Positions 41,643 to 51,789 are shown, counted from the first letter of the stretch. The stretch: 64,000 nt of DNA from Rhodocyclaceae bacterium (GCA_008080565.1 VIKE01000008.1:115709-179708), one strand, 5' to 3'. Notes: a model not told the origin generated them from the sequence alone. Numbers and translations are program-made.

Positions 41643-42959
41643 CTACGGGTTTGTGACGGCTGTGGCAGAGGGCGAACTGGTCGATGCCTCGCCGAGAATG
41701 CGTTCGATCTCGGCTGCGGACCGGTGCGCCTCGGCCAGCGCGCGCAGATACTGGGATTTGGCCTGAAATGAAGTACGCTGGGCATCCAGCACGTCGAGGA
41801 AGCTGAATTTGCCCAGTTCGAAGCCCTTGGTCGCGGCATCGTAGGCACTTTGCGCCCCGGGCAGGATCTCCCGCCGTAGCGACTCCGTCTCCCCACGTGC
41901 GGAATTCAGTCGCTCATAGGCCAGTGTCAGTTCGTTGGACAGGCGGATTTCGGTGGCCGACAGGTCGTCCCGCGCCTTGTCGGTACGGTGCAGTGCTTCG
42001 AGCAGGTTGCCCTGATTGCGGTCGAACACGGGGATAGGCATCGACAAGCCGAGAATCGCCTGATTTCTGCCTAGTTGTTCATCGCGTTTGGCGCCCAGGC
42101 TGACGGTCACGTTCGGAATGCGCCGGCTGCGTTCGATCTCGGCGAGGGCTTGCCGGCGGTCAACCTCGATTTATGCCCGTAACAGCGTGGGCGACGTGGC
42201 CAGGCGGACGTTCAAATCGGCCAGCGTGGGCAGCGGCGGCAAGGCATCCAGATCACCTTCGGCGCGCTCGAAACGGGGGGTCGGATTGCCCCAGGTGCCG
42301 GCGAGTCGCTTACGCGTTGTCGCCAGTTCACTGACTGCCAGCGTCAATTCAATCCGCACACCGGCTTCAGCCACGCGTGCCTTGGTTTCTTCGACCGGTG
42401 ACACCTTGCCTGCCAGAACCCGCCGCGCGGCGGCGCTGCTGGCGCGTTGCGCCAGTTCGACCGAGCCCTGCGCCAGGCGCAAACGCTCTTGAGCGACGAG
42501 CACATCGAAGAAGGCCGCCACCACGGCGGCGCGAATTTCGGCGCGCTTGGCGTCCAGTTCCGCCGATGCCGCATCGCGGCCGCGCTCGGCGGCATCGATC
42601 CTGGCTGCGCGCTTGCCTCCTAACTCGATCGGCTGGTTCACCTGCAAGGTCGTGGTCCGCGTCGCCTTCTGCGTATCCTCAATGAGCGTTGCAAGCTCCG
42701 GATTCGGGCGGACTTGCGCCTGAATGATCGTGGCTTCGGTCGCCTCCACTTCGCGCCTTGCGCCCCTCAGTTCCGGGCTGGCGCCAAACGCCATGGCCAG
42801 CGCCCTATTCAGGCTGAGCGGGGATGCCGGTTCAACGGCATGCGACGCCCTGACATTACCGATTTCGTCAGTGCCGTTGCGTCCGACATCGACCGTTTGG
42901 GCAAAAGAGGGGTTACATAACAGTGCCGCCAAACCAAGCGGCAATAAACGTCTTCGCAT
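41643..42959 (-). pseudogene. czcC: CzcC-type outer membrane efflux protein with in-frame TAA (42171-42173)
   Basis: ...LATSPTLLRA*IEVDRRQALAEIERSRRIPNVTVSLGAKRDEQLGRNQ... continuous in one frame except for one stop codon. Confidence 0.85.
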
Positions 42960-43055
42960 CGAACTCTCCAGAAATTACAGGATAAATTCGGCGAAACGGA
43001 GAGCGCTGGCTAAAAAGCGCGTGCTATTTTGAGAACTGGCATCCGTCCCGCCGTA

Positions 43056-43415
43056 TCAGGCGAGCGAGTACCAGTTGGGACGTTCTAGTCGATCCGGAGC
43101 GAGAGACGAATAAATCCGTTCGTCGCCGCGCAACGCAGGTAGCGTGGGCGGCACCGAGGCATGAACAACAAGCTCAGTCAGGAGTCCGAGGAAGCCGGAC
43201 AAATGGCAGTGATCATGCCCACAGTCGAGTTTCCCGGGCTGCTTGCCCGAGTTGGATTTTTCCGAAACCGCTTTGTGATCGTGATCGTGATGACCGAAGT
43301 GCTGCGCGGCTTTCCCCTGCTCGTGCCCGCAATAGTCTGACACCGCCGCCCAGGACACCTGGAGCGGGAGCAGACACAGCATAACGAGGATGAGAAAACG
43401 TCGCATTTGGAACAC
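43056..43415 (-). CDS. CzcI-like small metal-resistance periplasmic protein
   Basis: MRRFLILVMLCLLPLQVSWAAVSDYCGHEQGKAAQHFGHHDHDHK...CGHDHCHLSGF. Confidence 0.75.
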   Translation of the reverse strand: MFQMRRFLILVMLCLLPLQVSWAAVSDYCGHEQGKAAQHFGHHDHDHKAVSEKSNSGKQPGKLDCGHDHCHLSGFLGLLTELVVHASVPPTLPALRGDERIYSSLAPDRLERPNWYSLA

Positions 43416-43546
43416 TTTAATTACTACGGACTTGGTCTGTCAACCTGAAGGGGAGGATTGGCCTTCTGCTGCCTGGATGCACTGAGAAGAAAGGGTTTTG
43501 GCAAGATATGCAAGCTCTAGTCAGCAGGGACCAGCACTGCGGGACG

Positions 43547-44158
43547 CTACGCTAACTCCTGGCGAGCTTGCCGAAGTACGGAAAGCCCTGAGGATAGCGC
43601 CAGTCCGGCCATGATCGCCGCTACTATGAAATCCGGCCAGCCCATCCCGGTGCCGAACACCCCGGCGGCGGCCAACATCACCGCGACATTGCCGATTGCG
43701 TCGTTCCGACTGCACAACCATACCGAGCGCATATTGGCGTCGCCATCGCGGAAGGCGTAGAGCATCAGCGCCACCAGTCCGTTGGCCAATAGGGCCAGCA
43801 AGCCGATGGCGCCCATCGTCAGCGGTTCCGGAGTAACGCCGGAGAATGCGACCCAGATCGTTCGTGCGAACACGAACACGCCGAAACCGGCCATGGTCAT
43901 GCCCTTGAGCAGCGCGGCACGGGCTCGCCAAGTCAGCCCCATGGCGAGGACAGCCAATGAAATCCCGTAGTTCGCGGCATCTCCGGCAAAATCGACGGCA
44001 TCGGCCAGTAGCGAGACCGAACCGGACTGCAGGCCGCCGATGATTTCAACGGCAAACATGGCGGCATTGATCACCAGCGCAGCCCATAAGGCCTTGCGGT
44101 AGCGGGGCGGGATTGGCGTCGTCGGGGTGCAGGCGGTCTGACAATTGCAAGCGGGCAT
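43547..44158 (-). CDS. Cation diffusion facilitator family transporter
   Basis: ALWAALVINAAMFAVEIIGGLQSGSVSLLADAVDFAGDAANYGISL, SRNDAIGNVAVMLAA. Confidence 0.88.
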   Translation of the reverse strand: MPACNCQTACTPTTPIPPRYRKALWAALVINAAMFAVEIIGGLQSGSVSLLADAVDFAGDAANYGISLAVLAMGLTWRARAALLKGMTMAGFGVFVFARTIWVAFSGVTPEPLTMGAIGLLALLANGLVALMLYAFRDGDANMRSVWLCSRNDAIGNVAVMLAAAGVFGTGMGWPDFIVAAIMAGLALSSGLSVLRQARQELA

Positions 44159-44195
44159 GGCGAGCGCTCCTTTGAATCTGTAGCATGCATTACAC

Positions 44196-44216
44196 ACCCT
44201 GTAGTCGCTACAAGGT
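44196..44216. promoter_or_regulatory. MerR-type (CadR/PbrR) operator
   Basis: ACCCTGTAGTCGCTACAAGGT imperfect palindrome in the divergent CDF/MerR intergenic region. Confidence 0.75.
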
Positions 44217-44271
44217 CAAGCGCGTAAAATAAAGTTTCCCGAAATGCGAGGACCGCGAGAAAGATCAAATC

Positions 44272-44757
44272 ATGAGAATTGGTGAACTCGGGCAAGCCAC
44301 GGGTGTGGATGTCGAAACCATTCGCTACTACGAAAGAACAGGTTTGCTACCGGTACCGGCCCGTAATCCAAACGGCTACCGCGCCTATGCCCCTTTACAC
44401 GTGGAACGACTGGCCTTCATCCGCCATTGTCGGGCTTTGGATATTTCGCTGGCCGACATCCAGCGCTTACTGACGTTTGTTGCGCATCCGGAAAGCGATT
44501 GCCGCGATATCGACCAACTGATTGATGCGCAACTGGCCCGTGTCCAGGCTCGTTTGCAAAGCATGCAGGCATTGGAGCGCCAACTCACCGCCTTGCGCGG
44601 TCGTTGCGGCAACAGCCATCTGGCTGGAGATTGCGGGATTCTTCATGAGTTGGTCACGGCGGCCCAGCATGAAGCGTGTGTCTGTCATGGCGAATCACTG
44701 GTGACTCCCGTTGCGGCGGAGGCGGTCATTGCCCCTTCTGCACCCCGGGGCGCTTAG
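44272..44757 (+). CDS. cadR: Cd(II)/Pb(II)-responsive MerR-family regulator
   Basis: MRIGELGQATGVDVETIRYYERTGLLPVPARNPNGYRAY; conserved Cys residues including C-terminal HEACVCH. Confidence 0.88.
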   Translation: MRIGELGQATGVDVETIRYYERTGLLPVPARNPNGYRAYAPLHVERLAFIRHCRALDISLADIQRLLTFVAHPESDCRDIDQLIDAQLARVQARLQSMQALERQLTALRGRCGNSHLAGDCGILHELVTAAQHEACVCHGESLVTPVAAEAVIAPSAPRGA

Positions 44758-44761
44758 TCCC

Positions 44762-45808
44762 ATGCCTTGGCATCGCGGCATTGCCGTTGCCCTTACAGCA
44801 GCCAGTCTGTTTGGAATCGGTACCCCGTTATCTAAGCTGTTGCTGGCCCAGATCAGCCCCTGGCTGCTAGCAGCTCTGCTCTATCTCGGCTCTGGTATCG
44901 GATTATGGCTGGTGCGCCGGATTCGCCGGATGCCTGGAGTACATCTCGAATATCATGATTGGCGCTGGCTTGCTGCCGCCACTGTGGCCGGCGGTATCGT
45001 CGGCCCGGTAATATTGATGCTCGGCCTGTCGGCCATGCCGGCATCGGGTGTATCGCTGCTGTTGAACGCCGAAGGTGTGCTGACCGCACTACTTGCCTGG
45101 TTCGTCTTCCACGAAAATTTCGACCGCCGTATCGCCCTGGGCATGCTCGCCATCGTCGCCGGGGCACTGGTTCTGAGTTGGCCATCCGATGCGCAGTTCT
45201 CCGGGGCATGGCCCGCGCTGGCGATCCTGGGCGCCTGCTTTGCCTGGGCAATCGACAACAACCTCACGCGCAAGGTCGCACTGGCTGATGCCTCGTTCAT
45301 CGCCATGGTCAAGGGCTTGGTCGCCGGCACCACCAATCTCGCGCTGGCGCTTCTGGCCGGGGCGACCTGGCCGGTGCCCGAAATGGTCGTTCTGGCGGCA
45401 CTACTTGGTTTCGCCAGCTATGGCGCCAGCCTCACGCTCTTTGTCATCGCCTTGCGCCATCTGGGGACTGCCCGTACCGGCGCCTATTTTTCCGTGGCGC
45501 CATTCTTCGGAACGTTGCTGGCGATCCTGTTGCTCAACGAACCGGTGACGCCGCCATTGCTGGCGGCCGGGTTGCTGATGGCCTTGGGTGTATGGTTGCA
45601 TCTGTCCGAGCGGCATGAGCATGGACACCGGCACGAAGCCCTTGAGCATACGCATGAGCATGTCCATGGGGAAAGCGATGACCACCATGACCATGATCAC
45701 CCTGGGCTGGTGCTGCCCGGAACGCGCCATACCCATCGTCACCAGCACGCGCCGATCGAGCATACCCATTCCCACTTTCCCGATGCGCACCATCCGCACA
45801 AGCACTGA
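44762..45808 (+). CDS. DMT/EamA-family transporter with long His-rich C-terminal tail
   Basis: Ten-TM EamA pattern (ALTAASLFGIGTPLSKLLL...NAEGVLTALLAW...); tail HEHGHRHEALEHTHEHVHGESDDHHDHDH...HHPHKH. Confidence 0.85.
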   Translation: MPWHRGIAVALTAASLFGIGTPLSKLLLAQISPWLLAALLYLGSGIGLWLVRRIRRMPGVHLEYHDWRWLAAATVAGGIVGPVILMLGLSAMPASGVSLLLNAEGVLTALLAWFVFHENFDRRIALGMLAIVAGALVLSWPSDAQFSGAWPALAILGACFAWAIDNNLTRKVALADASFIAMVKGLVAGTTNLALALLAGATWPVPEMVVLAALLGFASYGASLTLFVIALRHLGTARTGAYFSVAPFFGTLLAILLLNEPVTPPLLAAGLLMALGVWLHLSERHEHGHRHEALEHTHEHVHGESDDHHDHDHPGLVLPGTRHTHRHQHAPIEHTHSHFPDAHHPHKH

Positions 45809-45817
45809 GAACAAGCA

Positions 45818-46144
45818 ATGATCAAAACCGGTCTGCTGTTTTTTGCCACCGCGCTGGCCGAAATCATCGGCTGCTTCCTGCCTTACCTTTGGCTGCGCAA
45901 GGAGGGCTCGCCCTGGTTACTGCTGCCCGCAGCCATCAGCCTCGCTGTCTTCGTCTGGCTGCTGACCTTGCATCCAGCGGCGAGTGGCCGGGTCTATGCG
46001 GCTTACGGTGGTGTCTATGTTGCGACGGCACTGCTCTGGCTGCGCGTGGTTGATGGCGTAAAACTGTCTGCATTCGACTGGCTGGGGGCTGGAATTGCCC
46101 TGTTGGGTATGGGCATTATCGTGAGTGGCTGGAAGGCGGCCTGA
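45818..46144 (+). CDS. YnfA family membrane protein
   Basis: [22 protein letters not shown]...[23 protein letters not shown]. Confidence 0.92.
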   Translation: MIKTGLLFFATALAEIIGCFLPYLWLRKEGSPWLLLPAAISLAVFVWLLTLHPAASGRVYAAYGGVYVATALLWLRVVDGVKLSAFDWLGAGIALLGMGIIVSGWKAA

Positions 46145-46209
46145 ATAAGGAGCTGATTCGAATAATGCATTTCCTTGACGATCAATCCAACAACCGTTAG
46201 ATTGTCGTT

Positions 46210-46878
46210 ATGAAAACCAAGCCCGCCAAATCTTACCTCTACGAACACGTCGCTCGCATCGGTAAAGCGCTGTCCAGCCCCAAGCGTCTGGAACTGCTCG
46301 AACTGCTCGCCCAAGGCGAAAAGCCCGTCGAAACCCTTGCTACTCAGGCTGATATTGATATGCGTCTGGCCAGTGCTCATCTGAAAGCACTGCGCGAAGC
46401 CCGTTTGGTCGAAACCCGGCGTGACGGCAAATACATCCACTACCGCCTGAGCGGCCCCGACGTCGCCCATCTGTGGGTCACGCTGCGCGAAACCGCCGAG
46501 GAACACCTCGTCGAACTGCGCGTTGCCCTTGAACAGATGGCCAGCGCACCGGACAGCCTCTGCTCGGAGAGCCGGGAAAGTCTGTTGCAAAAGGCCAAGC
46601 AGGGCGAAGTCATCGTCATTGATGTTCGCCCACCGGCTGAATACGAGGCCGGCCACCTGCCATTTGCCCGCTCCATGCCCTTGGGCGAACTGGAAAAACG
46701 GCTGGCCGATCTGCCGGCTGATTGCAGCATCGTTGCCTATTGTCGCGGACCGTTCTGTCTGATGTCCGACGAGGCCGTGAAGCTCTTACGCGCCAGGGGA
46801 TACAGCGCCCAGAAAATTACCGACGGTGTCAGCGAATGGGCCGCTGGCGGTCTACCCATCGAAACCAGCAAAAACTGA
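46210..46878 (+). CDS. ArsR-family regulator with C-terminal rhodanese domain
   Basis: HTH ALSSPKRLELLELLAQGEKPVETLATQADIDMRLASAHLKALREARLVETRRDGKYIHYRLS; rhodanese VIVIDVRPPAEYEAGHLPFARSMP...AYCRGPFCLMSDEAV. Confidence 0.9.
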   Translation: MKTKPAKSYLYEHVARIGKALSSPKRLELLELLAQGEKPVETLATQADIDMRLASAHLKALREARLVETRRDGKYIHYRLSGPDVAHLWVTLRETAEEHLVELRVALEQMASAPDSLCSESRESLLQKAKQGEVIVIDVRPPAEYEAGHLPFARSMPLGELEKRLADLPADCSIVAYCRGPFCLMSDEAVKLLRARGYSAQKITDGVSEWAAGGLPIETSKN

Positions 46879-46901
46879 TACCTACCAACGGAGGAACCCC
46901 C

Positions 46902-47271
46902 ATGAAATCATTGATCTCTGTCGTATCCGGCGTGCTCATCACCTTTTCCGTCAGTGCTACCGATGTCTCGATGGTAGTGCCTGGAGCCAAGGATGCCGAC
47001 GGCCGTGATTGCCAACACCTACCGCGTGCCGATTCAACTCTTGCCGTCTAGCCTGGCCCCTGGGCTTCCCGCGCCCGCCGTGTTCTACGGTACCCAGTTG
47101 ATCGTTGCCGATGGCAAGGATTTCAACGGTGCCGCCAGTTACCAGATCATCGCCGATGTGCTGGACATGGAAAGTGTCCCAAAGCAGAGCAAATCCGGCT
47201 TGCTATACCAAGACACCGTTCGCAAGGACTTCGATGCGCTGAAAGCCACCATCAAGGCGGGTGGCAAATAG
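46902..47271 (+). pseudogene. Possible frameshifted secreted hypothetical protein
   Basis: Signal-peptide-like MKSLISVVSGVLITFSVSATDVSMVVPGAKDADG in one frame, VIANTYRVPIQLLPSSLAPGLPAPAVFYGTQLIV... in another; switch near 46990-47005. Confidence 0.45.
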
Positions 47272-47302
47272 TTTTCCGTTACATCAACCAGGGAGATAGA
47301 CC

Positions 47303-47574
47303 ATGAACACGTTATTCGTCCTCAACGATGCGCCCTATGGGACAGAACGCAGCTACAACGCCCTGCGGCTGGCACGGGGGGCCAGAAGGTTCCCGAAGGC
47401 TATTACAACGCCGGCGACATGGTGCGTATGGTAGGCGGTGAGGTCTGTCTGTGTGGCACCTGCATGGATGCTCGCGGTATGACGCCGGACCAGGTGGTCG
47501 AAGGCGCCCGGCGCAGCACTTTGAAGGAACTCGCCGAGTGGACTGCCGCGGCGGACAAGGTGCTGGTTTTCTGA
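47303..47574 (+). pseudogene. DsrE-family protein with internal deletion/frameshift
   Basis: MNTLFVLNDAPYGTERSYNALRLA (frame 2) joined to GQKVPEGYYNAGDMVRMVGGEVCLCGTCMDARGMTPDQVVEGARRSTLKELAEWTAAADKVLVF (frame 1); the central beta-strand segment is missing. Confidence 0.75.
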
Positions 47575-47636
47575 TTGATCGATTGGGCAGTCTGGCACGC
47601 AAAAGCGACCAAGACTGCCTTGGAAACAGGCATTTT

Positions 47637-48755
47637 ATGAAATTTACCCCCTTGAGATTTCAGTCGGCATTGGCGGCTGGTGGGCTGGCATTGATGCCTT
47701 TTGTGCTCATGCAATTCACCTTTCCACGGCATGGAAAGCTCATCAGTGTCGATGACTTGGCCGGTCGGTTCGATCTAGCGACACTGTTTTTGGTTGGGGT
47801 CATGCTGGTCAGTACCCTGTTGCATTTCTATCTGGTCGTCAAGCTGTCGCGGGAGTTCATGCAATGGCGCAAATCCGGTGACGACATGCCGACATTCCTC
47901 GCTGACCCCGCAATCAATGTTGGCATTTTCTCGCCCGTCGTAGCGCTCGGCATGACGGTCAATGTTGTGCTCGGCCCGGTGGCTTTTTTCTTGCCCGGCT
48001 TTTCAGCGGCAGTGCCTTCATTGCTCAGCCTGGGTATCTACCCTTATGCCTTGCTCTTCCTACTCCTCCTGTACATGACAGTCGCCCTCGGCAAGACTTG
48101 GCTATTTCGTGATGGCAAGCCGATCACCTTCAACTACAACTGGCTGCTCGACGTATTCGCCTGGGGGATGGTCGCGCTGGCCGGATCTGGCGTCACCATG
48201 ACCGCCACTGACCCGCAAGTCACATTGGCCGGCAGCATTCTGACCTTATGCGCCATCAGCATTGGCCTCTTCATTTACGGGATCAAGGGCATTTATCTGA
48301 TTGTTGCCCAGATGACCCACGGTAATACCCCGGCCGATCCACTCAAACCGGCGCACTTCGTTGTCGTGCCGATTAACTGCCTGTTTGCGATCTCGATTTA
48401 CAAGATCGCGGCTTACACGAAGACCGCGCTGGGGATCGACATCACTTCACTCGCCTTCGCCTCAGTGGTCATTCTGTTTTCCCTGTCGCTATTCTGGATC
48501 GCACTGTGCAGCGTTGCCTTTCGGGATTGGTTTCGCTACCAATTTCCCAAGCCGGATTTCTATCCGGCGCAGTGGGGCTTGGTTTGTGTCCTGGTTGGCT
48601 TGGAAGTATTGGCGATTTACAACCATGTCAGCTACTACCCGTCGATCCTGTTTCTTGGCTTCTCATACCTGAGCATTGCCGTGGCCTGTGCCGTTTATGC
48701 ATTCGTTTTCCTGAAATTTAGCGGCTTCATCAAGCCGGCACCTGCCACTGCCTGA
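47637..48755 (+). CDS. Uncharacterised polytopic membrane protein
   Basis: About ten predicted TM segments; no family assigned with confidence. Confidence 0.75.
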   Translation: MKFTPLRFQSALAAGGLALMPFVLMQFTFPRHGKLISVDDLAGRFDLATLFLVGVMLVSTLLHFYLVVKLSREFMQWRKSGDDMPTFLADPAINVGIFSPVVALGMTVNVVLGPVAFFLPGFSAAVPSLLSLGIYPYALLFLLLLYMTVALGKTWLFRDGKPITFNYNWLLDVFAWGMVALAGSGVTMTATDPQVTLAGSILTLCAISIGLFIYGIKGIYLIVAQMTHGNTPADPLKPAHFVVVPINCLFAISIYKIAAYTKTALGIDITSLAFASVVILFSLSLFWIALCSVAFRDWFRYQFPKPDFYPAQWGLVCVLVGLEVLAIYNHVSYYPSILFLGFSYLSIAVACAVYAFVFLKFSGFIKPAPATA

Positions 48756-48801
48756 ACAGGCAAACCGAATTCAACAAACCAAACCTTAAAGGAGACAATA
48801 C

Positions 48802-49974
48802 ATGTCCAATAACAAGACCCATGGCCTCGCTACCCGAGCCATTCATGGCCATAGTGCCCGCGATGCTCATGGCAGCCCCCATATCCCGATTTACAACACC
48901 ACGACATTCGCCTTTCCCTCTACTGCTGACCTACTTGATGTGGTTGATGGCAGAAAGCCCGGCAGTCTCTATACCCGTTACGGGCTGAATCCGAGTATTT
49001 TTGCCCTGGAGGAAACGCTGGCCGGATTGGAGAATGCCGAGATGGCCTGGGCTTTCTGCTCGGGGATGGCGGCGGAAACTGCACTGTTCCTTACCCACGG
49101 ACGCGAAGGCGTCGTCTGCATTGGTGATGCCTATGGCGGCACGCTGGAACTGCTGGCCAGCCAGTTGCCGATGCTCGGGATCAAGACCCACCTGATACTC
49201 GGTAGCGAGATTGATCAATTGGATGCTTTGCTTGCTGAAGGCGCCAAACTGGTTTTCTTCGAGACGCCGACCAATCCGATGCTGGAACTGCTCGACATCC
49301 GTGCCATCGCCGCCATTGCCCATGCGCATGGCGCCAAGGTGGCGGTGGACAACACCTTCGCCTCACCGGTCAATCAGCGCCCGCTCGAACTCGGTGCCGA
49401 TTTTGTCGTGCATAGCGCTACCAAGTATTTGGGTGGCCACAGCGACCTGACGGCCGGCACGCTGATGGGCAGTAAGGCCGACCTAATGCCGGTCTGGAAC
49501 TGGCGCAAAAACCTTGGTTCGATGATCGCACCGGAAATTGCTTCGCTCCTTTCGCGTAGCCTGCGCACGCTGGTTGCCCGCGTGCAGCAACAGAACGCTA
49601 CTGCCCAGACAGTGGCGGAAGCCATGCTTAAACATCCGAAGATCGCCCGCGTCTATTATCCGGGGCTGCCGGAGTTTCCCGGTCATGCGCTGGCGTGTGA
49701 ACAGATGCACGGTTTCGGTGGCATGGTCAGCATCGACATCACGGGGACGGGCGACGATGCCACCCGCGTCGCGGACCGTTTGCGTCTATTTGCCCTGGCG
49801 CCGAGCCTGGGTGGTGCCGAAAGCCTGGTGACACAACCTTGTACGACTACCCATCACGGACTGGCTCCGGAAGAACGCCAACGACGCGGCATCTCGGATG
49901 CCATGCTGCGTTTGTCCGTCGGCCTCGAAGATGCGGCCGACCTGATCGCCGATCTGGAACAGGCGCTGGGATGA
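48802..49974 (+). CDS. Cys/Met metabolism PLP-dependent enzyme (methionine gamma-lyase-like)
   Basis: TRAIHGHSARDAHGSPHIPIYNTTTFAFPS, SATKYLGGHSDLTAG PLP lysine, SLGGAESLVTQP. Confidence 0.88.
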   Translation: MSNNKTHGLATRAIHGHSARDAHGSPHIPIYNTTTFAFPSTADLLDVVDGRKPGSLYTRYGLNPSIFALEETLAGLENAEMAWAFCSGMAAETALFLTHGREGVVCIGDAYGGTLELLASQLPMLGIKTHLILGSEIDQLDALLAEGAKLVFFETPTNPMLELLDIRAIAAIAHAHGAKVAVDNTFASPVNQRPLELGADFVVHSATKYLGGHSDLTAGTLMGSKADLMPVWNWRKNLGSMIAPEIASLLSRSLRTLVARVQQQNATAQTVAEAMLKHPKIARVYYPGLPEFPGHALACEQMHGFGGMVSIDITGTGDDATRVADRLRLFALAPSLGGAESLVTQPCTTTHHGLAPEERQRRGISDAMLRLSVGLEDAADLIADLEQALG

Positions 49975-50004
49975 AGGGGATGTCAGACGTGGCCGGGGGG
50001 GAAC

Positions 50005-50580
50005 ATGAAAGGACGTGAAAGCGGCATGCCGGAGGAGGCTTACTGGGCAACATTTTTCGACCCGGAAGCGGCTCTCGACCAACTGCTGATCCTGGGCAAC
50101 TCCCTCGGTCACACCGTAGAGTTTGGTTGTGGGTTCGGCACCTTTACCCTGCCGGCGGCCCGGCGAACGACGGGCATCGTCACCGCCCTCGACATCGAAC
50201 CGGAGATGGTCGAGGCAGTACGGCAAAAAGCCGATGTTGAGAAACTCGACAATATCCGGCCTGAAGTACGGGATTTCGTTGCCGACGGCACCGGGCTGGA
50301 AAACGCTTCGCAAGCTCATGCCATGATCTTCAACCTGTTGCATCTGGAGAACCCGGTGGCCTTGCTGCGTGAAGCGCATCGCGTGCTTGACGCCGGTGGG
50401 GTGCTCTCGGTGATCCATTGGCGTAGCGACATTGCTACGCCGCGCGGCCCATCGCTGGAGATTCGGCCAACTCCAGAACAATGCCAGGCATGGATGCAGG
50501 AGGCCGGCTTCAAGGCGATCCAAAGCGTTGATCTGCAGGCCAGTTGCCCCTATCACTTCGGCTTGCTCGGCCAGCGCTGA
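50005..50580 (+). CDS. Class I SAM-dependent methyltransferase
   Basis: TVEFGCGFGTFTLPAARRTTGIVTALDIEPEMVEAV. Confidence 0.85.
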   Translation: MKGRESGMPEEAYWATFFDPEAALDQLLILGNSLGHTVEFGCGFGTFTLPAARRTTGIVTALDIEPEMVEAVRQKADVEKLDNIRPEVRDFVADGTGLENASQAHAMIFNLLHLENPVALLREAHRVLDAGGVLSVIHWRSDIATPRGPSLEIRPTPEQCQAWMQEAGFKAIQSVDLQASCPYHFGLLGQR

Positions 50581-50620
50581 ATCAGTTTTACCCCAACGCA
50601 ATCAAAAAAGGAGACAAATC

Positions 50621-51079
50621 ATGTCAATCAAGCTGCTCCGCGCCGGTCTGCTGGCGCTCGTCGTACTTTCTGCACCGGCCATCGCCGACAACCGCGAAGA
50701 AGCGGTCAAGGCGATGGAGGAATACCTAGATTTTGTCGATTACGGCGGCGCCACCATGTTCCCGGAGCAGATCCCGCGTGAAGACTGGAAACGTTTTCAC
50801 ATCATCGATGCCCGCGACAAGGATCAATACGCGAAGGAGCACATTCCCGGCGCGGTCAATCTTGAATGGCGCCAGGTGATCGCGCAGCGTCAGTCGATTC
50901 CCAAGGACAAACCGGTGCTGATTTACTGCAACACCGGCAGCCTGTCGGCCCAGGCTGGTTTTGCATTACGTCTTGCCGGTTACGACAACGTGCGGATTCT
51001 GCAAGGTGGCTTTGCCGAGTGGAAAGCCAAGGGCGGGCTGGATGCCGCCAGCAAGGCAACTTCAGCGGCAAAGCATTAA
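50621..51079 (+). CDS. Secreted rhodanese-domain protein
   Basis: Signal peptide; FHIIDARDKDQYAKEHIPGAVNLEW...VLIYCNTGSLSAQAGFALRLAGYDNVRILQGGFAEWKAKGG, catalytic Cys in CNTGSL loop. Confidence 0.9.
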   Translation: MSIKLLRAGLLALVVLSAPAIADNREEAVKAMEEYLDFVDYGGATMFPEQIPREDWKRFHIIDARDKDQYAKEHIPGAVNLEWRQVIAQRQSIPKDKPVLIYCNTGSLSAQAGFALRLAGYDNVRILQGGFAEWKAKGGLDAASKATSAAKH

Positions 51080-51127
51080 TCCTGCTATTTACCAGAGAGG
51101 CAGAAGGCCTCTCTGGTAATAAAACAC

Positions 51128-51628
51128 TCAACCGCGCATCCACGGCCCACGACGGTCGAATACCTTGCGTTGCTCGGGTGTCAGCACCTCGTACAGTCCT
51201 TTCATGGCCTTGCTGACTTCCTCAAAACTGCGCTCACGTTCCTTGGCGAACTTGCTGGCCATATCCATGCGCTCGGGCATCGTTTTGGCGGAATCCGATT
51301 TTTCGTCAAACATCTCGCCCATCCGTTTGGCCTGCGCTTCCACCGACCCCGCAAAGGCATTCCAGGGTTTTTCCTGATCGGCTTGCAGTTTCAGTGATTT
51401 TTTGAGCATCTCCATTTGATTGCTCGCCATTTCCTCCGGTGAAAAAGCCGCATGGCGCGGGCCACCCCAGCCATGCCCCATCATCATGCCCGGGCCGTGA
51501 TTTGAGTAACCCGGTCCAAAATTGCCGCCACCACAACCGCCGGGGCCACCGGCCAGCGCGACAGAGGCAGAGATAAGTGAAACACCGGTCACACCGGCAA
51601 GGATCAGATTGCGAATAGAGGTTTTCAT
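51128..51628 (-). CDS. Spy/CpxP-like periplasmic protein
   Basis: Signal peptide; MKGLYEVLTPEQRKVFDRRGP (LTPEQ motif); helical charged core. Confidence 0.78.
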   Translation of the reverse strand: MKTSIRNLILAGVTGVSLISASVALAGGPGGCGGGNFGPGYSNHGPGMMMGHGWGGPRHAAFSPEEMASNQMEMLKKSLKLQADQEKPWNAFAGSVEAQAKRMGEMFDEKSDSAKTMPERMDMASKFAKERERSFEEVSKAMKGLYEVLTPEQRKVFDRRGPWMRG

Positions 51629-51789
51629 GGAAGTCTCCTGCGCTACGTAATTGCCACATGGCGAAACGAAGTTTGAGCGCCAGATGTAAGCAAGTTATGT
51701 CCAGACAGAGGGCTTTTGGTGAGCTACGGTGACAAGCTTCGCTTTGACACACTGTGTTACCAAGTCGCCCGGACAGGCCATCGCGCAAT

